Positions 8,922 through 17,225 of a stretch of 55,935 nucleotides of DNA are shown piece by piece. The DNA is from Clostridia bacterium (GTDB lineage: Bacteria; Bacillota; Clostridia; Lachnospirales; Lachnospiraceae). Where the stretch lies: the NCBI GenBank assembly GCA_021201905.1, contig JAJQEA010000390.1:1-55935 (forward strand). The letters are read 5' to 3'. The position numbers were made by a program, and so were the translations under genes. Every line of letters begins with the position of its first letter. Position 1 is the first letter of the stretch. The notes beneath the pieces are model-generated. The model searched no databases. It saw only the letters and a program-made list of their open reading frames with translations, and was not told the DNA's origin.

Positions 8922-9929
8922 TTAAAATAACTTCTTAAGCACTGTCTTTTTCATCTCCATGCGGACTGTGCGTTTTGGGTCCACCACCTGGCAGAACTGG
9001 AGATTGCCCATGGCGGAAAGAAGCATCCCGGCCTCTTCCAGACTCATATCCAGCTCTCTCACGAGGATTTCTGTCATGGCCTTAACCGCCGTATATATGG
9101 CAGTCTCCACGTTCTCATGGGACGCGATGGTATAGCAGGCCACACTGTCCTCCAGCATAGGGTTATGGATGGAAACGCCCTTTAAAACCTCCAGGGTCAC
9201 GGTCACCTCTGCCGGAATCTCCAGCCCGGTTACCATAATTTCCCCATCGCCCATGCAGGCGTGGACGTCTCCCATAGCCAGAAGAGCTCCCTCATGGAAC
9301 ACCGGCAGATACAGGGTGGCGCCAGCCTTGATTTTGGTGTTGTCCATGTTCCCCCCGTGGCTGCCCGGCTCCCCGCAGGGGATTTCCCCTGTTTCAGGGG
9401 CCACGCCGATTACCCCAATCATGGGAGCGCATGGTATTCCTATGTCCCGGTTAAACCAGGCCACACCGCCCCTGACCGGAATCCGCTTCACCGTTCCCCT
9501 GGATACGCAGTCCCCCAGGACCCCGTTGTCAGGTATGGCAGCCATGGTTCCCCAGGATGCCACCCGTATATCCTCAATCCTGACCTTCAGCACATCCCCG
9601 GGCATGGCCCCTTCCACATAGACAGGCCCGGTGGCCGGGTTGATGCAGTTCCAGTTCAGGCTGTCCAGGACGTCCCCCTCCTCGGTGAACTGGTTGTTGA
9701 AGCAATTCTTTGTGACAAATGTGACTGTCTCATGGCTGCATACCCTGCATACCGGAACGGCTGCGGACGACATGGCGAATATGGTCTTCCCCTCAACCCG
9801 TTTCCCCTCTGCCCGCCTTACATCTGCCCGCCTTACATCTGTCTGCTTGACATCCGTCCGTGTCTCCTTGGCCGGATTCATCTCCGGCCGCTGCTCCGCC
9901 GTTTTAACCGCACCCTTCCTAACCTCCAT
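8922..9929 (-). CDS. Acetamidase/formamidase family protein with repeat-bearing N-terminal extension
   Basis: Residues from about 48 to 335 match the FmdA/AmdA family, cytoplasmic metal-dependent amidases that release ammonia from short-chain amides. The match includes the NCFNNQF segment, VYVEGAMPGDVLKV, PCGEPGSHGGNMDN and FHEGALLAMGDVHACMGDGE. The first 48 residues are an unusual Arg/Lys/Glu-rich extension containing DVRRADVRRAEG, encoded by three 15-bp repeats. The start ATG at 9929 follows GGAGAGGG and overlaps the end of the alarmone synthetase gene by 11 bases, implying coupled translation. The amidase call is firm; the substrate is open. Confidence 0.87.
   Translation of the reverse strand: MEVRKGAVKTAEQRPEMNPAKETRTDVKQTDVRRADVRRAEGKRVEGKTIFAMSSAAVPVCRVCSHETVTFVTKNCFNNQFTEEGDVLDSLNWNCINPATGPVYVEGAMPGDVLKVRIEDIRVASWGTMAAIPDNGVLGDCVSRGTVKRIPVRGGVAWFNRDIGIPCAPMIGVIGVAPETGEIPCGEPGSHGGNMDNTKIKAGATLYLPVFHEGALLAMGDVHACMGDGEIMVTGLEIPAEVTVTLEVLKGVSIHNPMLEDSVACYTIASHENVETAIYTAVKAMTEILVRELDMSLEEAGMLLSAMGNLQFCQVVDPKRTVRMEMKKTVLKKLF
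9808..9852 (-). repeat. Three 15-bp tandem repeats in the amidase N-terminal extension
   Basis: Plus-strand units are TCTGCCCGCCTTACA at 9808-9822 and 9823-9837 (identical) and a diverged copy at 9838-9852. They encode repeated DVRRA-like pentads. Confidence 0.8.
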
Positions 9930-10533
9930 CTGTCCCTCTCCTCTCATTATGCGTCTCAAATTCCCCTTCAATCTCCTCCAGTATCCTGGCATAGCGGCAG
10001 AAATCCTGTTCCAGCCGTTCCCGGTTCCTGGGCTGTTTCTTATAGCATACCCGGTGTTCCATGCTGGCCCAGAAATCCATGGCCATGGTCCGAAGCTGTA
10101 CCTCCACCGGAAAATATTCCATGGCGTCCAGAAAATACACCGGTATTCCCAGCACAATGTGATAGCTCCTGTATCTGTTGGGCTTGGCATTTCGGATGTA
10201 GTCCTTTTCCTTGATTATCACCAGGTCCGACTGTTTTTTAAGCGCGCCCGCCAGATTGTAAATGTCCTCCACAAAATAACAGATAATCCTCAGTCCCGCT
10301 ATGTCCTGGAGATGGTTCCTGGCATTGGCCACTCCCGCCGTAAATCCCAGACGAGCCAGCTTTGATTCCATGCTCTTCTTTTCTTTTATCCGGCCCTGGA
10401 TATTGTGTATGGGGCCGGCAACAGACCTGTCCCCGTAAAGACTGTGGTTGAGGATTTCCAGCCGGGTACTAAGTACCCGGCTGGCATCCTCGTAGGGCTT
10501 TATCAATTCATAATACTGCTCATTTGTCATCAC
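9919..10533 (-). CDS. Small alarmone synthetase (RelA/SpoT synthetase domain only)
   Basis: This 204-residue cytoplasmic protein contains only the (p)ppGpp synthetase domain: RIKEKKSMESKL (pyrophosphate-binding basic helix), DIAGLRIICYF, KDYIRNAKPNRYRSYH (the G-loop region with the conserved Tyr) and EVQLRTMAMDFWASMEH. No HD hydrolase, TGS or ACT domain is present, so it fits the RelQ/RelP-like small synthetases that answer transcriptional rather than ribosomal cues. It starts 107 bases after the C26 hydrolase gene and overlaps the amidase gene, so it may be expressed with the peptide module. A GGCAGC/GCTGCC hairpin lies in the gap before it. Confidence 0.9.
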   Translation of the reverse strand: MMTNEQYYELIKPYEDASRVLSTRLEILNHSLYGDRSVAGPIHNIQGRIKEKKSMESKLARLGFTAGVANARNHLQDIAGLRIICYFVEDIYNLAGALKKQSDLVIIKEKDYIRNAKPNRYRSYHIVLGIPVYFLDAMEYFPVEVQLRTMAMDFWASMEHRVCYKKQPRNRERLEQDFCRYARILEEIEGEFETHNERRGTDGG

Positions 10534-10640
10534 ACGGACCCCCGCATTCTATCTCAGGCAGGCTGCCGAAAATGGCAGCTTCCATTTCTATCCAGCATAC
10601 AGATAAATTGTGAGCATTCTGTGATGGTTTTCTATAGAAA

Positions 10641-11384
10641 TTATAAACTCCCTGCTTTTCTCTCCATGGCCCTGCCGCACAGATCCGAGAACAGATGATT
10701 CATGGCGGGGGCTGACTCAAGAAGGCTTTCGGGATGCCACTGTACGCCTACTATCAGGCCATCCCGGTCCTCAATGGCCTCAATAACCCCGTCATTTGCA
10801 TATGCCGAGGCCCTGAGCCCCCTTCCCAGCTCCTTCACTGACTGATGGTGCATGGAATTGGTCATGCAGACGCCGCTACCCAGAAGTCTTGACAGCCGGG
10901 TCCCCTCTTCCACCCGTATCTGGTGGGTAAGGTAATCCCGCCTGCCAAACTGCAGATGCCTGATGCAGTCCGGCCCCTTCAGGGAAAGGTCCTGATACAG
11001 GGAACCTCCCATGAGTACGTTAAGCAGCTGGTTTCCCTTACAGATGCCCAACATGGGCTTCCCATGCTCCAGGGCGTAGCGGCCCGCCCTCATCAGGGCT
11101 TCGTCAATATCCGGCTTAAATACCTGGATGGCCGGATGGGGGTCCTCCCCATAGTAGGAAGGCGTCATGTCCTCCCCTCCCGGAAACAGGACTCCGTCAC
11201 AGATACCCATAATTTCCTCTGTCTGCTCCATAACGGCAGACGCCGGTAAAATCACAGGGATTCCCCCGTTCTTCATAACCGCATCCACATAGTAGCTGTT
11301 CTGATAGGCCCTTTCCATGCTGTCAAACATGCCTGGCTGGGTCATGTATGTATTTCCCATAATACCGATAATCGGACGCTCCAT
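10641..11384 (-). CDS. Gamma-glutamyl-gamma-aminobutyrate hydrolase family (C26) protein
   Basis: This 247-residue class I glutamine-amidotransferase-like hydrolase resembles PuuD. It should cleave gamma-glutamyl amide bonds. The nucleophile is the Cys in LGICKGNQLLN, with the His and Glu of VQWHPESL completing the triad. FPGGEDMTPSYYGE is typical of the family. The ATG at 11384 follows GGGAGGTGGAG and lies 13 bases after the M42 peptidase stop, whereas the longer open frame would overlap that gene. In this operon it probably trims imported gamma-glutamyl peptides. Confidence 0.88.
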   Translation of the reverse strand: MERPIIGIMGNTYMTQPGMFDSMERAYQNSYYVDAVMKNGGIPVILPASAVMEQTEEIMGICDGVLFPGGEDMTPSYYGEDPHPAIQVFKPDIDEALMRAGRYALEHGKPMLGICKGNQLLNVLMGGSLYQDLSLKGPDCIRHLQFGRRDYLTHQIRVEEGTRLSRLLGSGVCMTNSMHHQSVKELGRGLRASAYANDGVIEAIEDRDGLIVGVQWHPESLLESAPAMNHLFSDLCGRAMERKAGSL

Positions 11385-11397
11385 CTTCTCCACCTCC

Positions 11398-12486
11398 CTA
11401 CAGTATATCCTGGCGCAGGATGTGGCGTATGCGTTCCGGATCCAGCCCCCTGATGACCTGGGCCGCCAGCTCCGTGGCCGCCTCCAGGTCCTCCTTTGCG
11501 CAGAAATTATAATGGGAATGTACATATCTGGAAGGCACTCCCAGCACAAGGACAGGAACCGCCTTTCCTATGAGGCTGATTCTGCCCGCATTGGTGCTGC
11601 CTCCCCGCCTTATGGCCTCCTGGTACCGGATACCGAATTTGCCGGCCAGCTCCATGGCGTATTCCATGAACACCGGATTGGATATATAGCTCTTGTCCAT
11701 GCGGCGGATCTGAACGCCGTTTTTCATCCTTCCCTGGGCCTGGGTGGCGGAAAAAAAGAAGTCGTCTGACGGGGACCCCTCAAACAGGATGGCCAGATCC
11801 GGCTTCACCACCTGGGTGGTGATGGTGGCGCCTCTCATGCCCACTTCCTCCTGGGCCGCAAACGCTCCCACCACATCCACTGCCAGCTCATTCCTGCCGT
11901 CATATATCTTATCCATGGTATCCACGATGCAGGCACAGCCTGCCCTGTTGTCAAATGCCTTGCCGAAACAGAGCCCGTGCTCCTCATCATAGGAAAAGGA
12001 CACCTCCGGGACCATGGGGTCTCCGATGGATACGCCAAAGTCCTCCTCCACCTCCCTGCGGCTGGTGGCGCCGATGTCCACATACAGATTTTCAATGCAC
12101 AGCTCCAGGGAAGCCCTCTCCTTGTCATTCATGAAATGCACGGGCTTTGACATGATGATTCCCCTGATTTTCCTGCCGGCCCTTGTCTTTATGATGACCG
12201 TGTGGGCCGGAAGGCTGGTCAGGTGAAAGCCTCCCAGCATGAGGATTCCCAGGCAGCCGTTGTCGTGGATGCACTGCACCATGAAGCCGCACTCGTCCAG
12301 ATGGGCGTCCAGCTGCACCACCGGCTTGTCCCCGGCGCTGTCCGGCATGCGCACATACAGGTTGTTCATGGCGTCATTTTCCACCTGGTACTTACCGCAG
12401 TACCCCGCCACGGTGCGCACCACCTCTTCCTCAAACCCGCTGGGGCCAAAGGCATCCGATATCTTTCCAAACATCTCTATATCCAT
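11398..12486 (-). CDS. M42 family metallo-aminopeptidase
   Basis: This 362-residue cytoplasmic aminopeptidase belongs to the M42 (glutamyl aminopeptidase / endoglucanase-like) family, which forms large dodecamers and uses two metal ions. The metal-site motifs are visible in order: QLDAHLDECGFMV, the bridging Asp in FDNRAGC, AAQEEVGMRG (catalytic Glu and ligand) and PSRYVHSHYN. The ATG at 12486 follows AAGGAG at good spacing. It lies between the M55 and C26 genes downstream of the importer, so it likely digests imported peptides. Confidence 0.93.
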   Translation of the reverse strand: MDIEMFGKISDAFGPSGFEEEVVRTVAGYCGKYQVENDAMNNLYVRMPDSAGDKPVVQLDAHLDECGFMVQCIHDNGCLGILMLGGFHLTSLPAHTVIIKTRAGRKIRGIIMSKPVHFMNDKERASLELCIENLYVDIGATSRREVEEDFGVSIGDPMVPEVSFSYDEEHGLCFGKAFDNRAGCACIVDTMDKIYDGRNELAVDVVGAFAAQEEVGMRGATITTQVVKPDLAILFEGSPSDDFFFSATQAQGRMKNGVQIRRMDKSYISNPVFMEYAMELAGKFGIRYQEAIRRGGSTNAGRISLIGKAVPVLVLGVPSRYVHSHYNFCAKEDLEAATELAAQVIRGLDPERIRHILRQDIL

Positions 12487-12514
12487 TGCTGTTATCTCCT
12501 TATTCAAACGCGCT

Positions 12515-13315
12515 TTAATACACCACAAAGCAATGGGCCGTCACCACATCCATCCACCTGGATGTCTCCAGCCTGTTGGTAAATGTGTCCACTGCCCTCA
12601 TTCCCGGATAAAAGGACATCTGATATGCCTTCTTCCAGTCTTTGTAGGTCACTTCATATGTAAATGTCTCCGGAAGCTCCACCCTGCACCGGGAAAGATT
12701 CCCTGTCAGCGCCTTCTTCACTCCCTGGCGGATGGATTCCTCCACCTGCCCGGGCGCCTTGCAGTAAGTGGATGCACCCAGGCCGGTCTTTGTGACGGCC
12801 GTGGTGATATCCGGCACCATTTCCCTGGCCAGGCCGCAGATGGTGCTGTCCCCGGACAGGAACAGCACCGGAACCTTGTGGGAAGCTGCGGTGTAGCTGT
12901 TCAGCATGAATTCGCTCATGCAGCTGCCGTTTAAGCGGATGTACAGGCTGTTTCCCGTGGATGTGTGGCTGATGGCAAAGCCCGGATTTCCTGCCGGGGC
13001 ATGGTATCCTATGTACATGACCCCGTCAAAGGAATCGTCCAGGCCGGACATCATATTATAGGGGTGACCGCTCTTGCCCCGGATCAGGGTCACGTAGTCC
13101 GGCATGCAGAGAGGATCAATGTTAGTGGCATCCCCGTGGCCGTCCTTTACCACTATCTCGTCGGCTCCCCCTTCATGGGCAGCCTCGCAGGCAGCCACCA
13201 CTTCCTTTGTCATCTGCTCCGCAAATTCCCTGTACGCAGCTTCATTCTTATGGGTCTCATATGCCAGGGCCACTCCCGCGCACCCTTCTATATCCGCACT
13301 GATAAAGAGTTTCAT
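12515..13315 (-). CDS. M55 family D-aminopeptidase (DppA-like), first copy
   Basis: This 266-residue zinc peptidase resembles Bacillus DppA, a decameric D-aminopeptidase that releases D-Ala from peptides. Metal ligands are visible in SADIEG (Asp8, Glu10), VKDGHGDATN and YIGYHAPAG. The start ATG overlaps the stop of the preceding ATPase gene (ATGA), so translation is coupled. A second M55 gene lies at 51983-52777. The pairing of M55 with a peptide importer points to use of D-amino-acid peptides. Confidence 0.93.
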   Translation of the reverse strand: MKLFISADIEGCAGVALAYETHKNEAAYREFAEQMTKEVVAACEAAHEGGADEIVVKDGHGDATNIDPLCMPDYVTLIRGKSGHPYNMMSGLDDSFDGVMYIGYHAPAGNPGFAISHTSTGNSLYIRLNGSCMSEFMLNSYTAASHKVPVLFLSGDSTICGLAREMVPDITTAVTKTGLGASTYCKAPGQVEESIRQGVKKALTGNLSRCRVELPETFTYEVTYKDWKKAYQMSFYPGMRAVDTFTNRLETSRWMDVVTAHCFVVY

Positions 13316-14304
13316 CCCTTGTTCTCCTTGATTTTGTCATCATAGAGATGGCAGTATACATAATGGTCGTCCGTTACCTGGTAGCGCTCCGGCGCCTTTT
13401 CCTTACAGATGTCCATGCACTTGGGACACCTGGTGTGGAACTTGCAGCCCCTTGGCGGATTTAAGGCCGACGGAATGCTTCCTTCCAGGATAATGCGGTC
13501 CTTTTTTGCCGTTGGGTCCGGTACCGGTACGGCTGACAGCAGGGCCTGGGTGTAAGGATGCAGCGGGTTGCTGTACAGCTTGCGCTTGTCGCCCACCTCC
13601 ACAAAATTTCCCAGATACATGACGCCCACCCGGTCGCTGATGTGCTCCACCACGCTCAGGTCATGGGCCACGAATATATAGGTCAGGTTAAACTCCTTCT
13701 GAAGCTGGTGCAGCAGGTTTAACACCTGGGCCTGGATGGACACGTCCAACGCCGATACAGGCTCGTCCGCGATAATCAGCTCCGGCTCAACCGCCAGGGC
13801 CCTGGCGATTCCGATACGCTGGCGCTGGCCGCCTGAAAATTCATGGGGATACCGGTTGGCGTGGTAATCATCCAGTCCAACCTTTCTCAGAAGCTCCATG
13901 ACGCGGTCTTCCAGTTCCTTCTTGCTCTTTGTCAGGCCGTGTATGATTAACGGCTCCGCGATGATGTCAAATATAGACATCCTGGGATTCAATGACGCAT
14001 ACGGGTCCTGGAATACCATCTGGACCTTTTTGCGAACGGAGCGCATCTGCTTTCTGCCATAGGAGGAGATATCTTCCCCTGACAGGACAATTTTTCCTGC
14101 CGTGGGGGTCTCCAGCTTGCAGATTCCCCTTCCCAGCGTGGACTTTCCGCAGCCGGACTCTCCTACGATGCCGAACACCTCGCCCTTTCGCACCTCAAAG
14201 GAAACGCCGTCCACCGCCTTGACGAATTCACGCCCTTTGCCAAAATCCCCCTTTACAGGATAATACACTTTCATACCTTCAACATTCAGCAGGATATCTG
14301 CCAT
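13312..14304 (-). CDS. dppF: Peptide ABC importer, ATP-binding subunit (DppF/OppF type)
   Basis: This 330-residue ATPase belongs to the oligo/dipeptide importer class. It has Walker [10 protein letters not shown], signature [13 protein letters not shown], Walker [14 protein letters not shown], the H-loop VAHDLSVV, and the C-terminal cysteine cluster [14 protein letters not shown] that binds a cofactor in this class. The ATG at 14304 shares one base with the stop of the preceding gene (TGATG) and is preferred over a GTG three bases earlier. It works as a heterodimer with the next ATPase. Confidence 0.93.
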   Translation of the reverse strand: MADILLNVEGMKVYYPVKGDFGKGREFVKAVDGVSFEVRKGEVFGIVGESGCGKSTLGRGICKLETPTAGKIVLSGEDISSYGRKQMRSVRKKVQMVFQDPYASLNPRMSIFDIIAEPLIIHGLTKSKKELEDRVMELLRKVGLDDYHANRYPHEFSGGQRQRIGIARALAVEPELIIADEPVSALDVSIQAQVLNLLHQLQKEFNLTYIFVAHDLSVVEHISDRVGVMYLGNFVEVGDKRKLYSNPLHPYTQALLSAVPVPDPTAKKDRIILEGSIPSALNPPRGCKFHTRCPKCMDICKEKAPERYQVTDDHYVYCHLYDDKIKENKG

Positions 14305-15299
14305 CACGCGTCACCGCCTTTCTTTTCACAGAGCCAGCAGCGGCTCATATGGCCTCCTCCCACGTCGTAGAAGCCGGGTTCTTCCTCCCTGCACTTATCA
14401 AAGGCACAGGAACATCTGGGAGCGAATTTACATCCCTGAGGCATGTATTTCGGATTGGGGACATTGCCCGGTATGGATTCCAGCTCCTCGGCACACTCTC
14501 CCAGCTTGGGAATGGATGCCAGAAGGCCTCTTATATAGGGATGGGACGGATTGGCGAAAATGGACTTCACATCGCCCTTCTCCACTACCCGGCCGCTGTA
14601 CATGACCACCACATCGTCGCATATCTCCGCCACCACGCCAAGGTCATGGGTGATAAACAGGATGGAGGTTCCTGTTTTCTGCTTCAGGTTCTCCATCAAA
14701 TCCAGAATCTGGGCCTGGATGGTAACGTCCAGCGCTGTGGTGGGCTCATCCGCTATGAGGATTTTGGGCTTGCACACCAGCGCCATGGCTATCATGACTC
14801 TCTGGCGCTGTCCTCCGGAAAGCTGGAAGGGATATTCCTTCATCATGCGCTCCACCCTGGGAACGCCTGTCAGCTTCAGCATCTCCACAGCCATGTCCCA
14901 GGCCTCCTGCTTGCTTATGTTGTTGTGCATCAGGATACATTCCGTAATCTGGTCCCCAATCTTCATAACAGGGTTCAGGCTGGTCATGGGTTCCTGGAAA
15001 ATCATGGAAATCTTTTCCCCGCGCATCTTCCTGCGCTCCTCGTCGTCCAGCTTCGTCAAATCGCGGCCCTCAAACAGGATCTCCCCTTCGGCCACCTTTC
15101 CCGTGGTTCCCATCAGAAGTCCCATGACGGACAGGGCGGTCACGCTCTTGCCGCTGCCTGACTCTCCCACGATTCCGAGGGTGCTTCCCTCTCTCAGTTC
15201 AATATCCACACCGTCTACCGATTTAATCACACCGCTGTCCGTGTAGAAGTAGGTGTGCAGATTCTTAATCTCTAAAATATTGTTTTTCGTATTCTCCAT
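14304..15299 (-). CDS. dppD: Peptide ABC importer, ATP-binding subunit (DppD/OppD type)
   Basis: This 331-residue ATPase has Walker A GESGSGKSV, Q-loop FQEPMTSLNP, signature SGGQRQRVMIAMA, Walker B ILIADEPTTALD, and the C-terminal CKFAPRCSCAFDKC cluster of the DppD/OppD class. The ATG at 15299 follows AGGAG at eight bases. It is partner of the DppF subunit and energises transport through the DppB/DppC channel. Confidence 0.93.
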   Translation of the reverse strand: MENTKNNILEIKNLHTYFYTDSGVIKSVDGVDIELREGSTLGIVGESGSGKSVTALSVMGLLMGTTGKVAEGEILFEGRDLTKLDDEERRKMRGEKISMIFQEPMTSLNPVMKIGDQITECILMHNNISKQEAWDMAVEMLKLTGVPRVERMMKEYPFQLSGGQRQRVMIAMALVCKPKILIADEPTTALDVTIQAQILDLMENLKQKTGTSILFITHDLGVVAEICDDVVVMYSGRVVEKGDVKSIFANPSHPYIRGLLASIPKLGECAEELESIPGNVPNPKYMPQGCKFAPRCSCAFDKCREEEPGFYDVGGGHMSRCWLCEKKGGDA

Positions 15300-15310
15300 A
15301 AGTCCCACTC

Positions 15311-16189
15311 CTAATCAGTCAGTTTTGGATCCAGCGCGTCTCTCAGGCCGTCGCCCAGCAGATTGAAGCAGAGCACGGTAAAGAAGATTGCAAGACCCGG
15401 AAACAGGGTGATATGCCAGCTTGTCAGCATGTAGTTACGTCCGTTGCTCAGGAGCAGTCCCCACTCCGGCGTGGGAGGCTGTGCGCCCATGCCCAGGAAA
15501 CTGAGGCTGGAAGTAGTGATGATGGAGGTTCCGATGGACATGGTGTACTGCACAATGATATTGGGAATGGCGCTGGGCAGAATATGTTTGAACAGGATGC
15601 GCATGTCGCCGGCTCCGATGTTGCGGGCGGCCTGGACAAACACGCTGTTCTTTGTCTCCAGCGTATTGCCCCTCACCAGACGGGCAAACTTGGGGATGTT
15701 GAACACCGCAACCGCGATTACCACGTTATAAAGGCCGCTTCCCAGGATGGCCACAATGGCAATTGCCAGGATAAGGCCCGGGAAGGCCAGCAGCACGTCG
15801 CAGATACGCATGATGATGGAATCAACGATACCGCCGTAATATCCGGCCAGAAGTCCCATAATGGTTCCCACAAGCATTCCCACGGTCACGGCAAACAGAC
15901 CCACGCTGAGGGATATCCTGGTTCCGCAGATTACCCTGGAAAACAAATCCCTGCCGAATTCATCGGTGCCAAAGAGATGGGCGGCCGTGGGCGGCTGCAT
16001 AATGGCGGAGTAATCATATTCATTGATGCCGTAAGGGGTAATCTTATAGCTGATAAACGCCAGCACTACAAGGAAAATCAGAAATACCATGGCAACCATG
16101 GCTGTCTTCTGTTTTTTGAACTTTCTTACAAACTCTGAAAACGGGGTATTGATGTCCGTCTTTTCAGTTAACACTTTATTCTTAGCCAT
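15311..16189 (-). CDS. dppC: Peptide ABC importer, permease (DppC type)
   Basis: This 292-residue inner-membrane permease carries the HLFGTDEFGRDLFSRVICG motif typical of DppC/OppC, several hydrophobic segments, and the cytoplasmic EAA-type loop around AARNIGAGDMRILFKHILP. It is 16 bases downstream of the DppB gene, with AAAGGGGG before its ATG. Confidence 0.93.
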   Translation of the reverse strand: MAKNKVLTEKTDINTPFSEFVRKFKKQKTAMVAMVFLIFLVVLAFISYKITPYGINEYDYSAIMQPPTAAHLFGTDEFGRDLFSRVICGTRISLSVGLFAVTVGMLVGTIMGLLAGYYGGIVDSIIMRICDVLLAFPGLILAIAIVAILGSGLYNVVIAVAVFNIPKFARLVRGNTLETKNSVFVQAARNIGAGDMRILFKHILPSAIPNIIVQYTMSIGTSIITTSSLSFLGMGAQPPTPEWGLLLSNGRNYMLTSWHITLFPGLAIFFTVLCFNLLGDGLRDALDPKLTD

Positions 16190-16205
16190 CTTTTGTCGCC
16201 CCCTT

Positions 16206-17126
16206 TTAGCTCAATTGAATTTCAGGATTCAGCACTGCATACAGTACGTCCACCACCAGGTTAATCAGTACGAAATGCAGGGAAAATATAAGAATCAGCG
16301 ACTGGATTGCAGGATAATCCCTGTAGTTCACGGATTCAATCAGAAGGGAACCAAGTCCCGGAAACGCGAACACAGTTTCCGTCACAACAGAACCGCCCAG
16401 AAGAAAGCCGAACTGCAGTCCCACAACCGTCACAACGGATATCATACAGTTACGGAACACATGCTTCCAGATAACCGTCTTTTCCCGCAGGCCCTTGGCC
16501 CTGGCCGTACGCACGTAATCCTCCTTCATCACCTCGATGACCGAGGAACGGGTAAAGCGGGCGATAATAGCCGCGATGCTGACTCCCAGCGTGATGGACG
16601 GCAGAATCAGGTTCTTAAAGGAGCCGGCCCCCGTGGTGGGCAGCAGCCTGTACTTGACCGCAAAGACCATGATAAGCATGAACCCAATCCAGAAGGAGGG
16701 CATGGATATACCTGAGACAGCCACGGTCATTCCTGTGTAGTCCTGCCACTTGCTCCTGTTTCTTCCTGACCAGACGCCGATAAGAACCCCCGCAATCACG
16801 CTCCAGGTCAGGCTTAAAAGGGTAAGCTGCACCGTATTCATGTACCGCCCCTGAACCTCAGTGAGCACCGGGCGCTTGGTTCTCAGGGATGTGCCCAGAT
16901 CTCCCTTCACAAGTCCTGTCACGTAGCTGACATACTGCTGGGGAAGGGGCTTGTTAAGGCCAAGCTGTTCCCTAATCAGCTCCACATCCTCTTTGGTTGC
17001 CTGGGGTCCCGCCACCTGCCTGGCCGGATCTCCGGGAATCAGGCGCACAAAGAAGAATACAAACGTAACTACGATAATCAGGGTTGGTATAACTCCAACA
17101 ACTCTTTTACATATGTATCTCAGCAT
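16206..17126 (-). CDS. dppB: Peptide ABC importer, permease (DppB type)
   Basis: This 306-residue permease has an N-terminal membrane helix followed by FVRLIPGDPA and the conserved GLNKPLPQQYV segment, then the EAA-type loop DYVRTARAKGLREKTVIWKH. The ATG at 17126 has GAGGTGAG at seven bases; the GTG four codons earlier lies too close to that site. It pairs with DppC. Confidence 0.93.
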   Translation of the reverse strand: MLRYICKRVVGVIPTLIIVVTFVFFFVRLIPGDPARQVAGPQATKEDVELIREQLGLNKPLPQQYVSYVTGLVKGDLGTSLRTKRPVLTEVQGRYMNTVQLTLLSLTWSVIAGVLIGVWSGRNRSKWQDYTGMTVAVSGISMPSFWIGFMLIMVFAVKYRLLPTTGAGSFKNLILPSITLGVSIAAIIARFTRSSVIEVMKEDYVRTARAKGLREKTVIWKHVFRNCMISVVTVVGLQFGFLLGGSVVTETVFAFPGLGSLLIESVNYRDYPAIQSLILIFSLHFVLINLVVDVLYAVLNPEIQLS

Positions 17127-17179
17127 ATAAACTCTCACCTCTCATATCATTATTGGGTATACACCCTGTATTTTATCTC

Positions 17180-17215
17180 AAAAAGGTCTGGCAGAGAATC
17201 CCCCTCCGCCAGACC
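17180..17215 (-). terminator. Attenuating terminator between the binding-protein and permease genes
   Basis: On the minus strand, GGTCTGGC and GCCAGACC pair across a 15-base loop and are followed by five Ts (17184-17180). It lies just past the binding-protein stop. Partial read-through here would give more binding protein than permease, a common arrangement in ABC importers. Confidence 0.8.
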
Positions 17216-17225
17216 CTTAAGCCTT

